Below, in pieces: positions 8,491-18,289 of a stretch of DNA of 64,000 nt; the stretch's first letter is position 1, and every line of letters starts with the position of its first letter. This stretch comes from G963667145 sp963676515 [NCBI: Candidatus Cloacimonadota bacterium] (GTDB lineage Bacteria > Cloacimonadota > Cloacimonadia > G963667145). The notes under the pieces were generated by a model that ran no database searches, was not told the origin of the DNA, and worked only from the letters and a program-made list of their open reading frames with translations. A program made the translations under genes and the position numbers. The stretch lies in NCBI GenBank assembly GCA_963676515.1, contig OY781061.1:62001-126000 (forward strand), read 5' to 3'.

Positions 8491-10950
8491 CTAAAAATCT
8501 ATCTCTTTAAGAAAAATAGGTTCATCTTCCAGAAACTCCAAATCCTCATCTTTAAAAAGAGATTCGATTGTGTCGGCATCCTGTTTTGCCATATTTTCTT
8601 GATAAGTTTTCATAAGCAAGCTGTCCAGCAAGTTATTCATCAGCATATCTTCTTGCTCAGCTTGATCTCTCTGCACAGCCTGATGCTCATCTTCTACATA
8701 TACTCTTCCTCGCAAAATAGCTGCTTGACCGTAGCTAGGAGCTTTAGGCAATTTTACTTTTTCTAAAACATAAAAATTAGGATTCAAACTATCTGGATAA
8801 ACTTTTTTAAATTTTTCTTTCTCAGCCGCTTCCCAATCGTAAGGTTCACCACCAAAATCAATTATTAGTTTATTTTTCGCGTTATTTCTATAACAAGTAG
8901 GACTAAAATTATATCTGTAAGGATAAGCGATAGTTGGCTGAGTCCCATTGATAAAATATTCCATCATCACAGATTCATTAGAACTTTTGGGTAAAAGTCC
9001 TGTAACTTTTGAAATTTTTTTGCTAATTATTCCTGCTGGCTTTTCAAAATCTAACCTTTTAGAAATTAATTTATTGTTATCATCTCGCAAATCTTTATTG
9101 TCATAGACCGCTTTTTTCATAATTTGTACCCAAATAGGCAAAGCTACATTTGAGCCAGCTTGACCATCTCCGATAGTGCTAAAATCATCAAAACCAACCC
9201 ATACCCCTGTAACCAAAAATTTGTTAAACCCTATGAACCAAGCATCTCTAAAGTCGCTGGTAGTACCAGTTTTGCCTCCAGCCGTCCAGCGGTAGCCCAT
9301 CCACAAAGCTCTACGCCCAGTACCCTCTTTTATCACCGATTGGAGCATATTATTCATCAAGAAAGCTTCTTGTTTACTCAAAACCTTCGCCTCTTTAACT
9401 TCAGACTCGAACAAAACCTTACCTTGAGAATTCTCAACCCTCTTGATGAAAATAGGCTCAACACGCTTCCCTTCGTTAGCAAAAGTGGTGTAAGCACTAA
9501 TAAGTTCATACGGTTGAAGCTCGTGCGAACCAAGACAAACACTCTGAGAATAAGTCAGTCGCCCCGTAAGTCCAAAATCTCTTGCCATAGATACTATCCT
9601 TTTGGGCGTAATGTCATACCCCATCTTCACAGTATATATGTTTTTAGATTTTTTGAGAGCTTCTCGCATCCTCAGGTAACTGTAATTTTTCCGTGAATAG
9701 TTGACTGGCTCCCAAAAGACGGTGTCGCTCCTGACATACTCCACAGGCTCGTCTTGGATAATGGTAGCAGGGGTGTAACCGCTTCGTAAAGCCGTAGAAT
9801 AAACAATAGGCTTGAAAGAGGAGCCTGGTTGGCGTTTAGCCTGCATAATTCTATTGAATTTGCTGTGTCCAAAATTACGACCGCCCAGCAGAACTCTCAC
9901 ATAGCCCGTATGCGGATCCAAACTAAAAACGCCCACCTGCAAATAGTCTGTGTTAAAATCAGAAGTATCAGCAGGATAATTTTTATATTTGACATCATAT
10001 TTGTTTCTTTCTTCTACTTTGGACAGTTCTACATTCACTATGGAATCAGCATAATTTTGCAACGCAAAATCTAACGGCGTATAAATTTTCAGACCTCCAC
10101 CAAATATCTGCTCCACAGAGTAAATTTTCAAAAGCTCCCTCTTTACATAATCAATATAGTAATCGATAGATTTGCTTTTTCTGCTGTATGTAGCGAAACT
10201 CAGCAATTTATAGCGAAAAGTTTCGTACTCTTGCTCTGTGATAACTCCGTCATCTAACATTCTCCGTAGTACTAAATTTCGTCGTTCGATAGAGACAAAA
10301 GGTTTGCGATAAGGCGAATACCCTTCGGGAGCTTTCAGCAAGCCCACTATAAAGGCAGCTTCTAGCTTGGTCAGATCTCGTGCCGACTTTTCAAAATATC
10401 GCTGAGAGGCAGCTTCTATACCGTATTGCCCAGCCCCCAGATAAACTTTATTTAGGTAAAACTCCAAAATTTCTTTCTTAGAAAAATTTTTCTCTAGTTT
10501 CACTGCCAACATGGCTTCTTTCACCTTCCTACCCAGAGAGCGGTCGGTAGACAGAAACATATTTTTGGCTAACTGCTGAGTAATCGTGCTCGTTCCCGAT
10601 ATCCTTCGCATACCCGTCACACCCAAAACCAAAGCCCTAAAAATCCCAAAAAGGTCAACTCCCCAGTGGTCATAAAATTTTTTATCTTCCACTGAGCACA
10701 GCGAGTTATAGATATATTCTGGAATCTCCTTGATCGAAAGATAATCCCTTGACTCATAAGCAAAAACATAAACGACATTCCCATCTTTGTCAAACACTTC
10801 CGAGCCAACTTTAAAATCCGTAGATTTAATAGATGACAATGGCGGAAGCTGGGTAGAATAGTAAGAAAACACACCATAAACAACGCCCATACCCAAAGAA
10901 AACACTCCAATAACCAAAAAGAAATAGTTCCGCAAATACTTCCTAAGCAC
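8491..10950 (-). CDS. mrcA: Class A penicillin-binding protein 1A
   Basis: A bifunctional peptidoglycan synthase. An N-terminal membrane anchor (about residues 8-28) precedes a GT51 glycosyltransferase domain with the signature EDKKFYDHWG and the block TITQQLAKNMF. The transpeptidase domain follows, with SxxK as SSFKP near residue 375, SxN as SKN near 430 and KTGT near 560. The C-terminal part (about 720-819) is acidic and of low complexity. The frame extends upstream to a TTG at 10983, but the GTG at 10950 has GGGGAG six bases before it and gives a normal N-terminus, so I use it (819 residues). It probably works with the FtsW/FtsI machinery encoded further upstream. Confidence 0.94.
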   Translation of the reverse strand: MLRKYLRNYFFLVIGVFSLGMGVVYGVFSYYSTQLPPLSSIKSTDFKVGSEVFDKDGNVVYVFAYESRDYLSIKEIPEYIYNSLCSVEDKKFYDHWGVDLFGIFRALVLGVTGMRRISGTSTITQQLAKNMFLSTDRSLGRKVKEAMLAVKLEKNFSKKEILEFYLNKVYLGAGQYGIEAASQRYFEKSARDLTKLEAAFIVGLLKAPEGYSPYRKPFVSIERRNLVLRRMLDDGVITEQEYETFRYKLLSFATYSRKSKSIDYYIDYVKRELLKIYSVEQIFGGGLKIYTPLDFALQNYADSIVNVELSKVEERNKYDVKYKNYPADTSDFNTDYLQVGVFSLDPHTGYVRVLLGGRNFGHSKFNRIMQAKRQPGSSFKPIVYSTALRSGYTPATIIQDEPVEYVRSDTVFWEPVNYSRKNYSYLRMREALKKSKNIYTVKMGYDITPKRIVSMARDFGLTGRLTYSQSVCLGSHELQPYELISAYTTFANEGKRVEPIFIKRVENSQGKVLFESEVKEAKVLSKQEAFLMNNMLQSVIKEGTGRRALWMGYRWTAGGKTGTTSDFRDAWFIGFNKFLVTGVWVGFDDFSTIGDGQAGSNVALPIWVQIMKKAVYDNKDLRDDNNKLISKRLDFEKPAGIISKKISKVTGLLPKSSNESVMMEYFINGTQPTIAYPYRYNFSPTCYRNNAKNKLIIDFGGEPYDWEAAEKEKFKKVYPDSLNPNFYVLEKVKLPKAPSYGQAAILRGRVYVEDEHQAVQRDQAEQEDMLMNNLLDSLLMKTYQENMAKQDADTIESLFKDEDLEFLEDEPIFLKEIDF

Positions 10951-11069
10951 AACATTCTCCCCAAATTTTACCCTCTGCAACAAAAACTAAAATTCTCGTT
11001 AAAACAAAAGTACCTATCGCAAAACTACTCGCTAATGCTAAAAAAAAAACCGCTCTCAATTTATGTCTA

Positions 11070-11969
11070 TTAATCATCTATTTGCTCAAACTTCCCTTCA
11101 AAAGTTTCCTCTATTGGAGGAAATAAACTCTCTTTTTCTTCCATGATCTTCCGAACATCAAAGTAATTCCTTTTTTCCTGTTCCAAGGTGTAAAACTTCA
11201 CCTGATAATTATTTAGTTTGTTCAAAATGTCTGTGTAATAACATGCGTTGGTGGAAATTTCAGCGAGTTTTTTGTCATTATAATTAGCCAACCAAAATAT
11301 GTGGAATCTTTTCATTTGCAAAAGGTTAAACCTACCAACATTATAAGCTGAGTAATCATTTTTGTTTGCATACTTCGTAAACTCTTTGGGGCTCATCCAT
11401 TTGTTTATATATCCTTTCCCCTCAGAAGAAAGTTTAGGTCCATAAACTCTACCACCTATCAAAAAATAAAGCATTTTTTTAGAATAGACGACATAAACAC
11501 TGTTCCTTTGAAGAGGGTGATTTCCAAACGCAAACACCTCTAATCCATAAGGTTCAAATGTTTCAACAATTTCCTCATAAGATCTTTCTTTATTCTTTAG
11601 GTATATAGATCTGCTCATATCTGTTATATTTTTTCTAGCTTTTGCATCTTTATCATTAGTTTTTTTTATTTGTTCTGCTTTTACTTTTTGAGGTTTCCTT
11701 TTGTCTTCTTTGGGAGCAACCACCTTCCGATTAAAACTTTCATAAAACTTTTTTACCTCTTTTTGCCTTTCTTGGAGATTGTCATTATTGCTTTTAGATA
11801 AACCGCAAGAAGTATCATTTTCAGTAAAAGCAGAAGATATTCTTTTGTTCGTTTCATAAACAGTATTAATAATTTTACCAGTTTTTTTAAATTCCTTTTT
11901 ATTCTCTGCTGCAAAAACTGAACTCAAAGAAAATAAAAATAGTAAAATAAATAAAAATCTTCTTAACAT
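11070..11969 (-). CDS. Unknown exported protein, possibly a degenerate DsbC-like fold
   Basis: A 299-residue protein starting at the ATG at 11969, which has GGGA upstream and opens directly into a signal peptide (MLRRFLFILLFLF... ending in FAA). An in-frame start at 12011 would overlap glyQ and add 14 non-hydrophobic residues. A lysine-rich linker (about 55-120) is followed by a folded C-terminal half. Its strands VYVVYSKKMLYFLIGGRVY and then FHIFWLANYND resemble the dimerisation and thioredoxin-fold parts of DsbC/DsbG, but no CXXC is present. That comparison is weak inference. It lies between glyQ and PBP1A. Confidence 0.65.
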   Translation of the reverse strand: MLRRFLFILLFLFSLSSVFAAENKKEFKKTGKIINTVYETNKRISSAFTENDTSCGLSKSNNDNLQERQKEVKKFYESFNRKVVAPKEDKRKPQKVKAEQIKKTNDKDAKARKNITDMSRSIYLKNKERSYEEIVETFEPYGLEVFAFGNHPLQRNSVYVVYSKKMLYFLIGGRVYGPKLSSEGKGYINKWMSPKEFTKYANKNDYSAYNVGRFNLLQMKRFHIFWLANYNDKKLAEISTNACYYTDILNKLNNYQVKFYTLEQEKRNYFDVRKIMEEKESLFPPIEETFEGKFEQIDD

Positions 11970-11980
11970 AATTTTTCCCA

Positions 11981-12820
11981 CTAGTCTATCTCTATAAATT
12001 TTTTGGCACAAGCTTTTGCCATATCTCTTATTCTTTTTATGTAAGATGTTCTTTGGGTTACAGATATAACTCCCCTAGCATCCAATAGATTAAAGAGATG
12101 AGAACATTTCAATAAAAAATCGTAAGCAGGATAAACTAATCCTTTTTCAAGCAAAGCTAAAACTTGACTTTGATTTTCTTCAAATTGACTGAACAAAGCA
12201 GAGGTGGAAGCACAGTTGAAGTTTAATTCAGAGTATTGTTTCTCTTTTTGATAAAAAAGGTCTCCATAGGTGGTGTTATCATTCCAAGCAATGTCGCGGT
12301 AATCATCAACTTTTTGGATGTACATAGCTATCCTTTCCAAGCCATAAGTCAGCTCAACACTTACAGGCGACAAGTTTAATCCACCTATTTGCTGAAAATA
12401 AGTAAATTGGGTAATCTCCATACCGTCTAGCCATACTTCCCAGCCAAGCCCCCAGGCTCCCAGGGTTGGTGACTCCCAGTCGTCCTCAATAAAACGAATG
12501 TCATGTATAGAGGTATCAATACCAATATTTTGTAAACTTCTGATATATAAATCTTGAATATTATCTGGAGAAGGTTTGATGATCACTTGGTATTGGTAAT
12601 AATGTTGTAAGCGATTTGGATTTTCGCCATAGCGACCATCTTTGGGTCTACGACAAGGTTGTGGATAAGCTACAGATGTTGTATTTCCCCGCAAAGCACC
12701 GAAAAAAGTAGCTGGGTGAAATGTACCAGCTCCCATCTGCTCATCGTACGGCTGCAAAATATTACAACCTTTCTCAGCCCAAAAAGTGTTTAGATTTTGG
12801 ATCATATCTTGAAAATTCAT
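11981..12820 (-). CDS. glyQ: Glycyl-tRNA synthetase alpha subunit
   Basis: The catalytic subunit of the bacterial alpha2beta2 glycyl-tRNA synthetase. The N-terminus [14 protein letters not shown], the block [19 protein letters not shown] and the motif [16 protein letters not shown] are diagnostic for GlyQ. A GTG at 12841 extends the frame by seven codons, but the AAAAGGA ribosome-binding site eight bases before the ATG at 12820 lies inside that extension, so the ATG is the start. The resulting 279 residues are close to the family norm. The beta subunit gene glyS, usually adjacent, is not here or elsewhere in the window. nusB lies just upstream. Confidence 0.95.
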   Translation of the reverse strand: MNFQDMIQNLNTFWAEKGCNILQPYDEQMGAGTFHPATFFGALRGNTTSVAYPQPCRRPKDGRYGENPNRLQHYYQYQVIIKPSPDNIQDLYIRSLQNIGIDTSIHDIRFIEDDWESPTLGAWGLGWEVWLDGMEITQFTYFQQIGGLNLSPVSVELTYGLERIAMYIQKVDDYRDIAWNDNTTYGDLFYQKEKQYSELNFNCASTSALFSQFEENQSQVLALLEKGLVYPAYDFLLKCSHLFNLLDARGVISVTQRTSYIKRIRDMAKACAKKFIEID

Positions 12821-12865
12821 TAGTTCTATCCTTTTGCTCACTAAATATTTATATCCATTATTAGC

Positions 12866-13276
12866 TCAAGATCGGTCATCTTCTTTTACTTGGTTCAAGA
12901 TTCCGTTTATAAACTTTCCTGAAGACTCCGAGGAAAAAACTTTCGCAATCTCCAGAGCTTCGTTGATGACCACAGCTCTAGGCACCTTGGTAAACAAAAG
13001 CTCAAAAATACCAAGCCGAAGTAGAGCTTTATCTATTGGTGAAATTCTCGAAAACTCCCAATTTTTAGACTTGATGATAATAATGCGATCTATTTGGTCC
13101 AGATTCTCTACTACTCCAGTCGACAACTCCTTAGCAAAGGAAATGATAGGACTATTTAACTCCAGATTATCATTTTCGGCTATCTGTTGCAAATTTTCGG
13201 CTACTCGGTGCTGGTCGCTACCGTCTGCGTAAAGAGCTTGCATAGCTATCTCTCTACCTTTTCTTCTTAATCCCAT
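12866..13276 (-). CDS. nusB: Transcription antitermination factor NusB
   Basis: An all-helical RNA-binding protein that joins NusE (S10) on boxA RNA during rRNA transcription. At 136 residues it has the usual length. The N-terminus (LRRKGREIAMQALYA) and the C-terminal block PRAVVINEALEIAKVF, followed by SGKFINGILN, are classic NusB signatures. It lies 45 bp upstream of glyQ and 113 bp downstream of the nucleoside kinase. That gap could hold a new promoter; an imperfect GCCAAG/CTTTGGC hairpin in it is too weak to call a terminator. Confidence 0.93.
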   Translation of the reverse strand: MGLRRKGREIAMQALYADGSDQHRVAENLQQIAENDNLELNSPIISFAKELSTGVVENLDQIDRIIIIKSKNWEFSRISPIDKALLRLGIFELLFTKVPRAVVINEALEIAKVFSSESSGKFINGILNQVKEDDRS

Positions 13277-13389
13277 ACTTTCTAATTACTTACCTATAAA
13301 TATAATTTTAAAAAAACTCTCATCTCCGCCAAAGTTTTGATTAAATACCGCTTGGCAAGATTTTTTTTGCATTCTACTAAACTAAATTT

Positions 13390-14850
13390 TTATCTGAAAA
13401 CACTTCCCCCAATAAATTCCCGCAATATCGAAGTGGAAGGAATAAAAAGATTGTCAACCTCTTTTACATGACTCAGTATTGCCAACAACTTTTGCGCACG
13501 ATAATAGCTACTAGAGCTACCACTAACATCTTTCAAAGGTTGCCAAGCATGAGGTTTCAACGCCGACAACTCATAAGTTAGTGCCGAATTAAAAATAAAG
13601 TCTGCCTCTTCTTGAAAAGGAAATATATTTTTGTCTTCCCCATCTCTAATCGACTCCCAGCGACTAAGAGTCTCCTCAGCAGAGTATCCGCGATAATATT
13701 TGTCTCGAACAATTCTTCTTAATTGTCTTATTTCTGTAGTGTTTATTTTGTTGTGTCTATCTAGATTTAATTGAAATAAAGGACTAATATAAATACTCTT
13801 TTTATGAAAAAAAGGTACCGAATAGGTAAGTTTTTCGTTCAAGGCGTGAATGCCTTCCACAATAAGAATGTCTTTATGACCTAACTTAACTCTCTTGCCA
13901 CTTTTGTGCCTATCTCCCAACTTGAAATCATACTTTGGCAATTCTATCTCTTCCCCTCTCAGTATTTTACCTAAATCTTTATTCAAATATTCTAAATCTA
14001 TAGAAGCAATAGATTCAAAATCGTACTCTCCATTTGGTAGTCGCGGCGTAAGAGTTCGAGGCAAGAAATAGTCGTCTAGGCTTATCACCAAAGGCTTTAA
14101 GCCATATACAGACAAGTGCAGACAAAGCTTAGATGCAAAAGTAGTCTTCCCTGAAGATGAAGGGCCTGCGATTAAAATCAGCTTTAGTAAGTCGTTACGG
14201 CTAATTTCCTCTGCTATTTTGCTAATCTCTTGCTCCGCCTTGGTCTCATCCAATAATATTTGATTTTTGATAGAACCATCTTCAATGGATTTATTTAAAT
14301 AAGCTAAGTTATACATTTTAGTCAAAACCAGCCATCTTTTGTAGGATTGATGTGCGTTAAAAATTCTTTTGGAAAACTTAAAACTCTCATCCAATTCCCC
14401 AGTCTGCCAAGAGGTCATATGCAAGATAATCCCCGGACTATAATTCAATAACTCAAACTTCCCCACTTTTCCCGTAGATTCCAGAAGTTCATCCACCACA
14501 TAGTCACAAAAATCTCCACAACAACAAACTTCTATACTCTCAAACTCCAAAATCTTCAAATTTTTCAAAATGTCTTTGCGGTTTGCAAAAACCTTTTGAG
14601 CTTCTTCAATGCTTATTCTTTTTTTAACAATAGGCAAGTCTTGTTTGACAATCTCTTCCATCTTGTCTTGAAGCTCTTTGACTGTCTGATAAGATATATA
14701 TTCAGCACAAAAATCTTCAAAATACACTCCATCTTTGACAGAATTTTCGACAATTAACACCTTTATTTTGCCCATAATAGAGTAGTAAGCTTTGGTCAAA
14801 ATATAACTAAGAGTATTTTTGCTAAGATTAAAAGCTTTCAACTTATCCAT
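13390..14850 (-). CDS. Nucleoside (uridine-type) kinase with tRNA-synthetase-like SAD domain, TGS domain absent
   Basis: A fusion related to the nucleoside kinases that carry TGS and threonyl-tRNA-synthetase-like SAD domains ahead of a uridine-kinase domain. The SAD-like part covers about residues 40-180 (DLPIVKKRISIEEAQKVF...). The kinase part begins near 220 with Walker A GPSSSGKTT at about 229-237, then SLDDYFLPR and IVEGIHALN, as in uridine kinase/phosphoribulokinase. Homologues I recall carry an extra TGS domain of roughly 60 residues; here the protein starts with about 20 residues before the segment that normally follows TGS. GGGGA before the ATG supports this start. It follows murG after two bases. 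Confidence 0.85.
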   Translation of the reverse strand: MDKLKAFNLSKNTLSYILTKAYYSIMGKIKVLIVENSVKDGVYFEDFCAEYISYQTVKELQDKMEEIVKQDLPIVKKRISIEEAQKVFANRKDILKNLKILEFESIEVCCCGDFCDYVVDELLESTGKVGKFELLNYSPGIILHMTSWQTGELDESFKFSKRIFNAHQSYKRWLVLTKMYNLAYLNKSIEDGSIKNQILLDETKAEQEISKIAEEISRNDLLKLILIAGPSSSGKTTFASKLCLHLSVYGLKPLVISLDDYFLPRTLTPRLPNGEYDFESIASIDLEYLNKDLGKILRGEEIELPKYDFKLGDRHKSGKRVKLGHKDILIVEGIHALNEKLTYSVPFFHKKSIYISPLFQLNLDRHNKINTTEIRQLRRIVRDKYYRGYSAEETLSRWESIRDGEDKNIFPFQEEADFIFNSALTYELSALKPHAWQPLKDVSGSSSSYYRAQKLLAILSHVKEVDNLFIPSTSILREFIGGSVFR

Positions 14851-14852
14851 TT

Positions 14853-15890
14853 TTATTCCCCATTATTAAAATCATAAATTATCTCTTGGCAAATAGTTTT
14901 ACCTGGATCTAAATTATTCTGATTTCTATTCGTTTTTTGAGCAAACTTTTTGTAGTTATCCAAAATATGGAAAATAGACTTTTTTAGACTTTCTGGATTG
15001 CAATCTTTTTCCTCTAACACAGTTCCAGCTCCACTTGTCGCATAAGCTACAGCGTTATGGTACTGATGATTACCTGCAGAAATATCCAATGGCACTAAAA
15101 CCGCGGGCAAGCCTCTTGCTTGTAATTCCGCCAAGGTCAAAGCTCCAGACCTACAGATTACCAATCCTGCCCTGTTGTAAATCCTTGGCATTTCAGCAGA
15201 AAATCCGAAAACATTTACTTCTTCGCTAGAGAATTTTTTATAGCTGGCGAGGTTTTTCTCTCCTACCTGCCAATCTATCTTTTTTCCAGCTTTCAAAAGA
15301 GTTGGCAATATCTCGGAAAATTTTTCGTTCAAAAATTGTGAGCCTTGTGAGCCTCCCACTAGCAAAATATTCACACCTTTTTTAACATTACTATCTTGAA
15401 TGGGATTCCCCACAAAAACGCTAGCAGCAAAATAGCTTGCAGCTTGTTTGTTACCCAAAAATACTTTTGTAGCAAATTTACCTAAACTTTTGGTAACTAA
15501 ACCTGGGAAAGAATTTTGCTCATGAAAGTAGATATTTATTTTTTTTCGCATTATTTTTTGATAAAAAAAAGCCGCTAAGGCAGGGGCTCCACAAACAAAG
15601 CCGCCACTACCAAAAAAAACATCTGGCTTAAATTTAACAAAAAACACAACGCTTTTCAAAAAACTGTAGCCCAATTTAATTGGGAAGAGCAAATGTTTGT
15701 AGGTCAATTTTCGGTAAATTTTTTGAACATTTATGGTAACAAAAGGAAAATCTTTATTCAGTCTCTGCTCCATAGAATTTTTATTACCCACAAAGACGAC
15801 ATTACAACCTTTTTTTTGCAGAGCTTTACCTACCACCAAAGCTGGAACGATATGCCCGGCTGTACCTCCTCCTGCTATTATCACCCTCAT
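14853..15890 (-). CDS. murG: UDP-GlcNAc transferase MurG (lipid II synthesis)
   Basis: Peripheral membrane glycosyltransferase that adds GlcNAc to lipid I to form lipid II. The N-terminal glycine-rich loop IIAGGGTAGHIVPAL is diagnostic, and the donor-site elements LLVGGSQGSQ, ICRSGALTLAE and VPLDISAGNHQYHNA are present. At 345 residues the length is normal. It sits directly after ftsW in the order murD-ftsW-murG, the standard order of division/cell-wall clusters. Confidence 0.97.
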   Translation of the reverse strand: MRVIIAGGGTAGHIVPALVVGKALQKKGCNVVFVGNKNSMEQRLNKDFPFVTINVQKIYRKLTYKHLLFPIKLGYSFLKSVVFFVKFKPDVFFGSGGFVCGAPALAAFFYQKIMRKKINIYFHEQNSFPGLVTKSLGKFATKVFLGNKQAASYFAASVFVGNPIQDSNVKKGVNILLVGGSQGSQFLNEKFSEILPTLLKAGKKIDWQVGEKNLASYKKFSSEEVNVFGFSAEMPRIYNRAGLVICRSGALTLAELQARGLPAVLVPLDISAGNHQYHNAVAYATSGAGTVLEEKDCNPESLKKSIFHILDNYKKFAQKTNRNQNNLDPGKTICQEIIYDFNNGE

Positions 15891-15894
15891 TTGG

Positions 15895-16998
15895 TTAATC
15901 TTCTTTTTTGGTCAAATTCAAAAGTAACCCTATAGAGAAAGAGTTCACCAACATAGATGTCCCTCCATAGCTGATAAAAGGCAAAGTAATACCCGTGGCA
16001 GGCAACATAGAAGTGGTAACGCCAATGTGTACAATGGCGTTGTAAAAAATGTTGTGCACAAGACCCACTGCCAGCAATTTTTTGTAGAGATTATTTTGTG
16101 AACTTACCAGCTTGAGAGTCCGAAAATAAATAAAGGCATAAAGCATCAGCACAAAAAATCCACCCACAAATCCAAACTCCTCGGCTATTACCGAAAAAAT
16201 ATAGTCGGTGTCTGCCTCGGGCAAGTTCGCGTCTTTGGCTCTGCCTTCACTACCCCAAAACCCTCCAGAAGCTAAAGCCATGAGGCTTTGTTTGGTAGAA
16301 TAATCTTCCCCTTTGGAGAAAATAAAAGTAGAGTCTTTGTTGGTCAAAAGATTGTATTTCTGATAAACTCCTATCCTTTGCATCCTAAATTTAGCCCCGA
16401 TACCAATAACAGCACCAACCAAGACCAACAAAATAAGCAAAATCGTAAGAATTATTTTTCTTTTTAGCCCTGCAGCTATCAACATCATCAATAAAGAGAA
16501 ACCCAAAACTATCAAAATACTCAAGTGTCGCCCAGCTAAAATCAAAGAAAAAAACAAGATAGAGATAAAAATAAGTTGATTGTATTGAGATAAAAAATCT
16601 TTAAAATTGCGGATGTCCGACGCTTTCTTTTTATCTAAAATGTACGCAAAATAAAAAATCAATACTATCCGTGCTAACAAGCTAGGTTGAAAAGAGATAA
16701 AGCTGACATGCAAAAGACGCCTTGCTCCCCTGATGTGTTCCCCTACTAGCAAGACCAAAATTAAAAGCAAGGCAACCAAAACGATCATCGGGAAAACATA
16801 CTTTTTCAGATTATCCAAATCAAACTCGAAAGCGACCCAAATAGCCAAAAAAGAGAACAAAACCCAAATCGTTTGTTTGATAAATTTGAACATATGCCCA
16901 TAAGATGCAATATCCATCACGAAGTACAATCCCAGCAACAGAAGGCAAAAATACGAACTCAACAAAATTTTATCGGATTTTTTGAACAAATTAAGCAT
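15895..16998 (-). CDS. ftsW: Lipid II polymerase FtsW (SEDS family)
   Basis: A polytopic SEDS-family glycosyltransferase that polymerises lipid II at the septum together with FtsI. The 367 residues contain about ten hydrophobic segments. The conserved C-terminal stretch PFISYGGTSMLVNSFSIGLL and the loop around GARR are typical. Nothing in the sequence alone separates FtsW from RodA; its place between murD and murG argues for FtsW. It is shorter at the N-terminus than the E. coli protein. Confidence 0.92.
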   Translation of the reverse strand: MLNLFKKSDKILLSSYFCLLLLGLYFVMDIASYGHMFKFIKQTIWVLFSFLAIWVAFEFDLDNLKKYVFPMIVLVALLLILVLLVGEHIRGARRLLHVSFISFQPSLLARIVLIFYFAYILDKKKASDIRNFKDFLSQYNQLIFISILFFSLILAGRHLSILIVLGFSLLMMLIAAGLKRKIILTILLILLVLVGAVIGIGAKFRMQRIGVYQKYNLLTNKDSTFIFSKGEDYSTKQSLMALASGGFWGSEGRAKDANLPEADTDYIFSVIAEEFGFVGGFFVLMLYAFIYFRTLKLVSSQNNLYKKLLAVGLVHNIFYNAIVHIGVTTSMLPATGITLPFISYGGTSMLVNSFSIGLLLNLTKKED

Positions 16999-17006
16999 AA
17001 AAATTT

Positions 17007-18287
17007 TTATCCTAAATCTTTGGCGAGAGATACAAAAAACTCTCCCCGTTCTTCAAAATTAGCAAAACTATCATAGCTAGCACAAGCTGGAGACAAAAGC
17101 ACTACATCACCTGTCTTCGCTATCTTTTTAGATTCTTGCACACAACTTTCCAAATTAGGCAAATATTCACAGTTTACTTTCCCCTTAAAAATCTTCAACA
17201 TTTTTTTGCCTGTTTCCCCAGTTAAAAACACTTTTTTTGTTCTTTCTGTCAACTTGTATAGCAAACGAGAAAAATCTTCGCCCTTGTCCGAGCCGCCCAA
17301 AATCAAAATAACTTTTTGCGGAAAAGATTCCAAAGCACAGAGAGTAGAGTCAACCGTAGTCGCCTTAGAATCGTTGACATAAGTTACACCATCTTTCCCC
17401 ATACAAACCTCTAGACGATGCTTAAGAGGTTGAAAACTTTTTATTGCTTTTTGGATAAGCGGAGCTTCCACTATATCCAAAGTCGCCAACACTGCGAAAG
17501 CTATATTTTGCAGATTGTGTTGCCCTAGCAATTTTGGGTTGTTATTCACAAAAACAGAATCTCCCACTATTACCTTATCACCTTCCAAAAAATTTTCTAC
17601 AAACTTTAGCGGTGCTTTCGACTCAAACTCTTTCAACTTATTACTAGTGAAAGCTCTATCATTTTTAGTTTGCCACCTAAAAATATTTTTCTTTACTTTC
17701 GCATACTCCTGAAAATCTGCGTATCTATCCAAATGATCGGGAGTTATATTGAGCAAAAGAGCAATATCAGCTTTAAAAGAGTCTAAAAGTTCCAACTGAA
17801 AACTAGAAAGCTCCAGAATCAAGTAGTCAAAATTCTCTTGAGCTAAATCGTAACCTGTAACAGGAAATCCGATGTTACCAGCTAATCCAACTTTTAGAAC
17901 TCCCATATCCAAGATGTGCTTGATCAAGGAAACCACCGTGCTTTTTCCGTTTGTACCTGTTACAGCTATAACTTTAGTTTTAGTAGGCTTTAGCAAATAT
18001 CCTAGCTCCACTTCCGACAAAATCCTGATGTTTTTTTCTTGTGCCTCTTTGATAATCGGAATACTAAGCGGAATGCCAGGACTAACCACAAGGTAATCAC
18101 ACTGCAAAACTTTTGGGCTATGCCCACCAACCTCAAAATCTACACCCAACTTTTGCAAAGTAGATGCTGAATCTTGGTTCTTATCGGAAACAAAAACTTC
18201 CGCTCCTAGCTTTACAAGCCTAGAAGCTGCAGCTAAAGCAGACTTGCCCGCTCCCAAAACAGCAAACTTCTTTTTAAAATCTAACAT
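17007..18287 (-). CDS. murD: UDP-MurNAc-L-alanine:D-glutamate ligase MurD
   Basis: An ATP-dependent Mur ligase that adds D-Glu to the peptide stem. An N-terminal Rossmann domain (VLGAGKSALAAASRL) is followed by the ATP-binding P-loop VTGTNGKST and the middle motif LNITPDHLDRY. The C-terminal block has VNDSKATT and LGGSDKGEDF. At 426 residues it is of normal length. It is transcribed between mraY and ftsW with very short gaps. Confidence 0.97.
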   Translation of the reverse strand: MLDFKKKFAVLGAGKSALAAASRLVKLGAEVFVSDKNQDSASTLQKLGVDFEVGGHSPKVLQCDYLVVSPGIPLSIPIIKEAQEKNIRILSEVELGYLLKPTKTKVIAVTGTNGKSTVVSLIKHILDMGVLKVGLAGNIGFPVTGYDLAQENFDYLILELSSFQLELLDSFKADIALLLNITPDHLDRYADFQEYAKVKKNIFRWQTKNDRAFTSNKLKEFESKAPLKFVENFLEGDKVIVGDSVFVNNNPKLLGQHNLQNIAFAVLATLDIVEAPLIQKAIKSFQPLKHRLEVCMGKDGVTYVNDSKATTVDSTLCALESFPQKVILILGGSDKGEDFSRLLYKLTERTKKVFLTGETGKKMLKIFKGKVNCEYLPNLESCVQESKKIAKTGDVVLLSPACASYDSFANFEERGEFFVSLAKDLG

Positions 18288-18289
18288 TT

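Noticed and set aside
9160-9696. A 178-codon plus-strand open frame inside the PBP1A gene
   Set aside because: It lies fully antisense to conserved transpeptidase sequence, has no family features and is best explained as a shadow frame.
13277-13389. Possible terminator (GCCAAG/CTTTGGC) between the nucleoside kinase and nusB
   Set aside because: The stem is short and imperfect, the loop is about 16 bases and the T-run on the minus strand is displaced by about ten bases.
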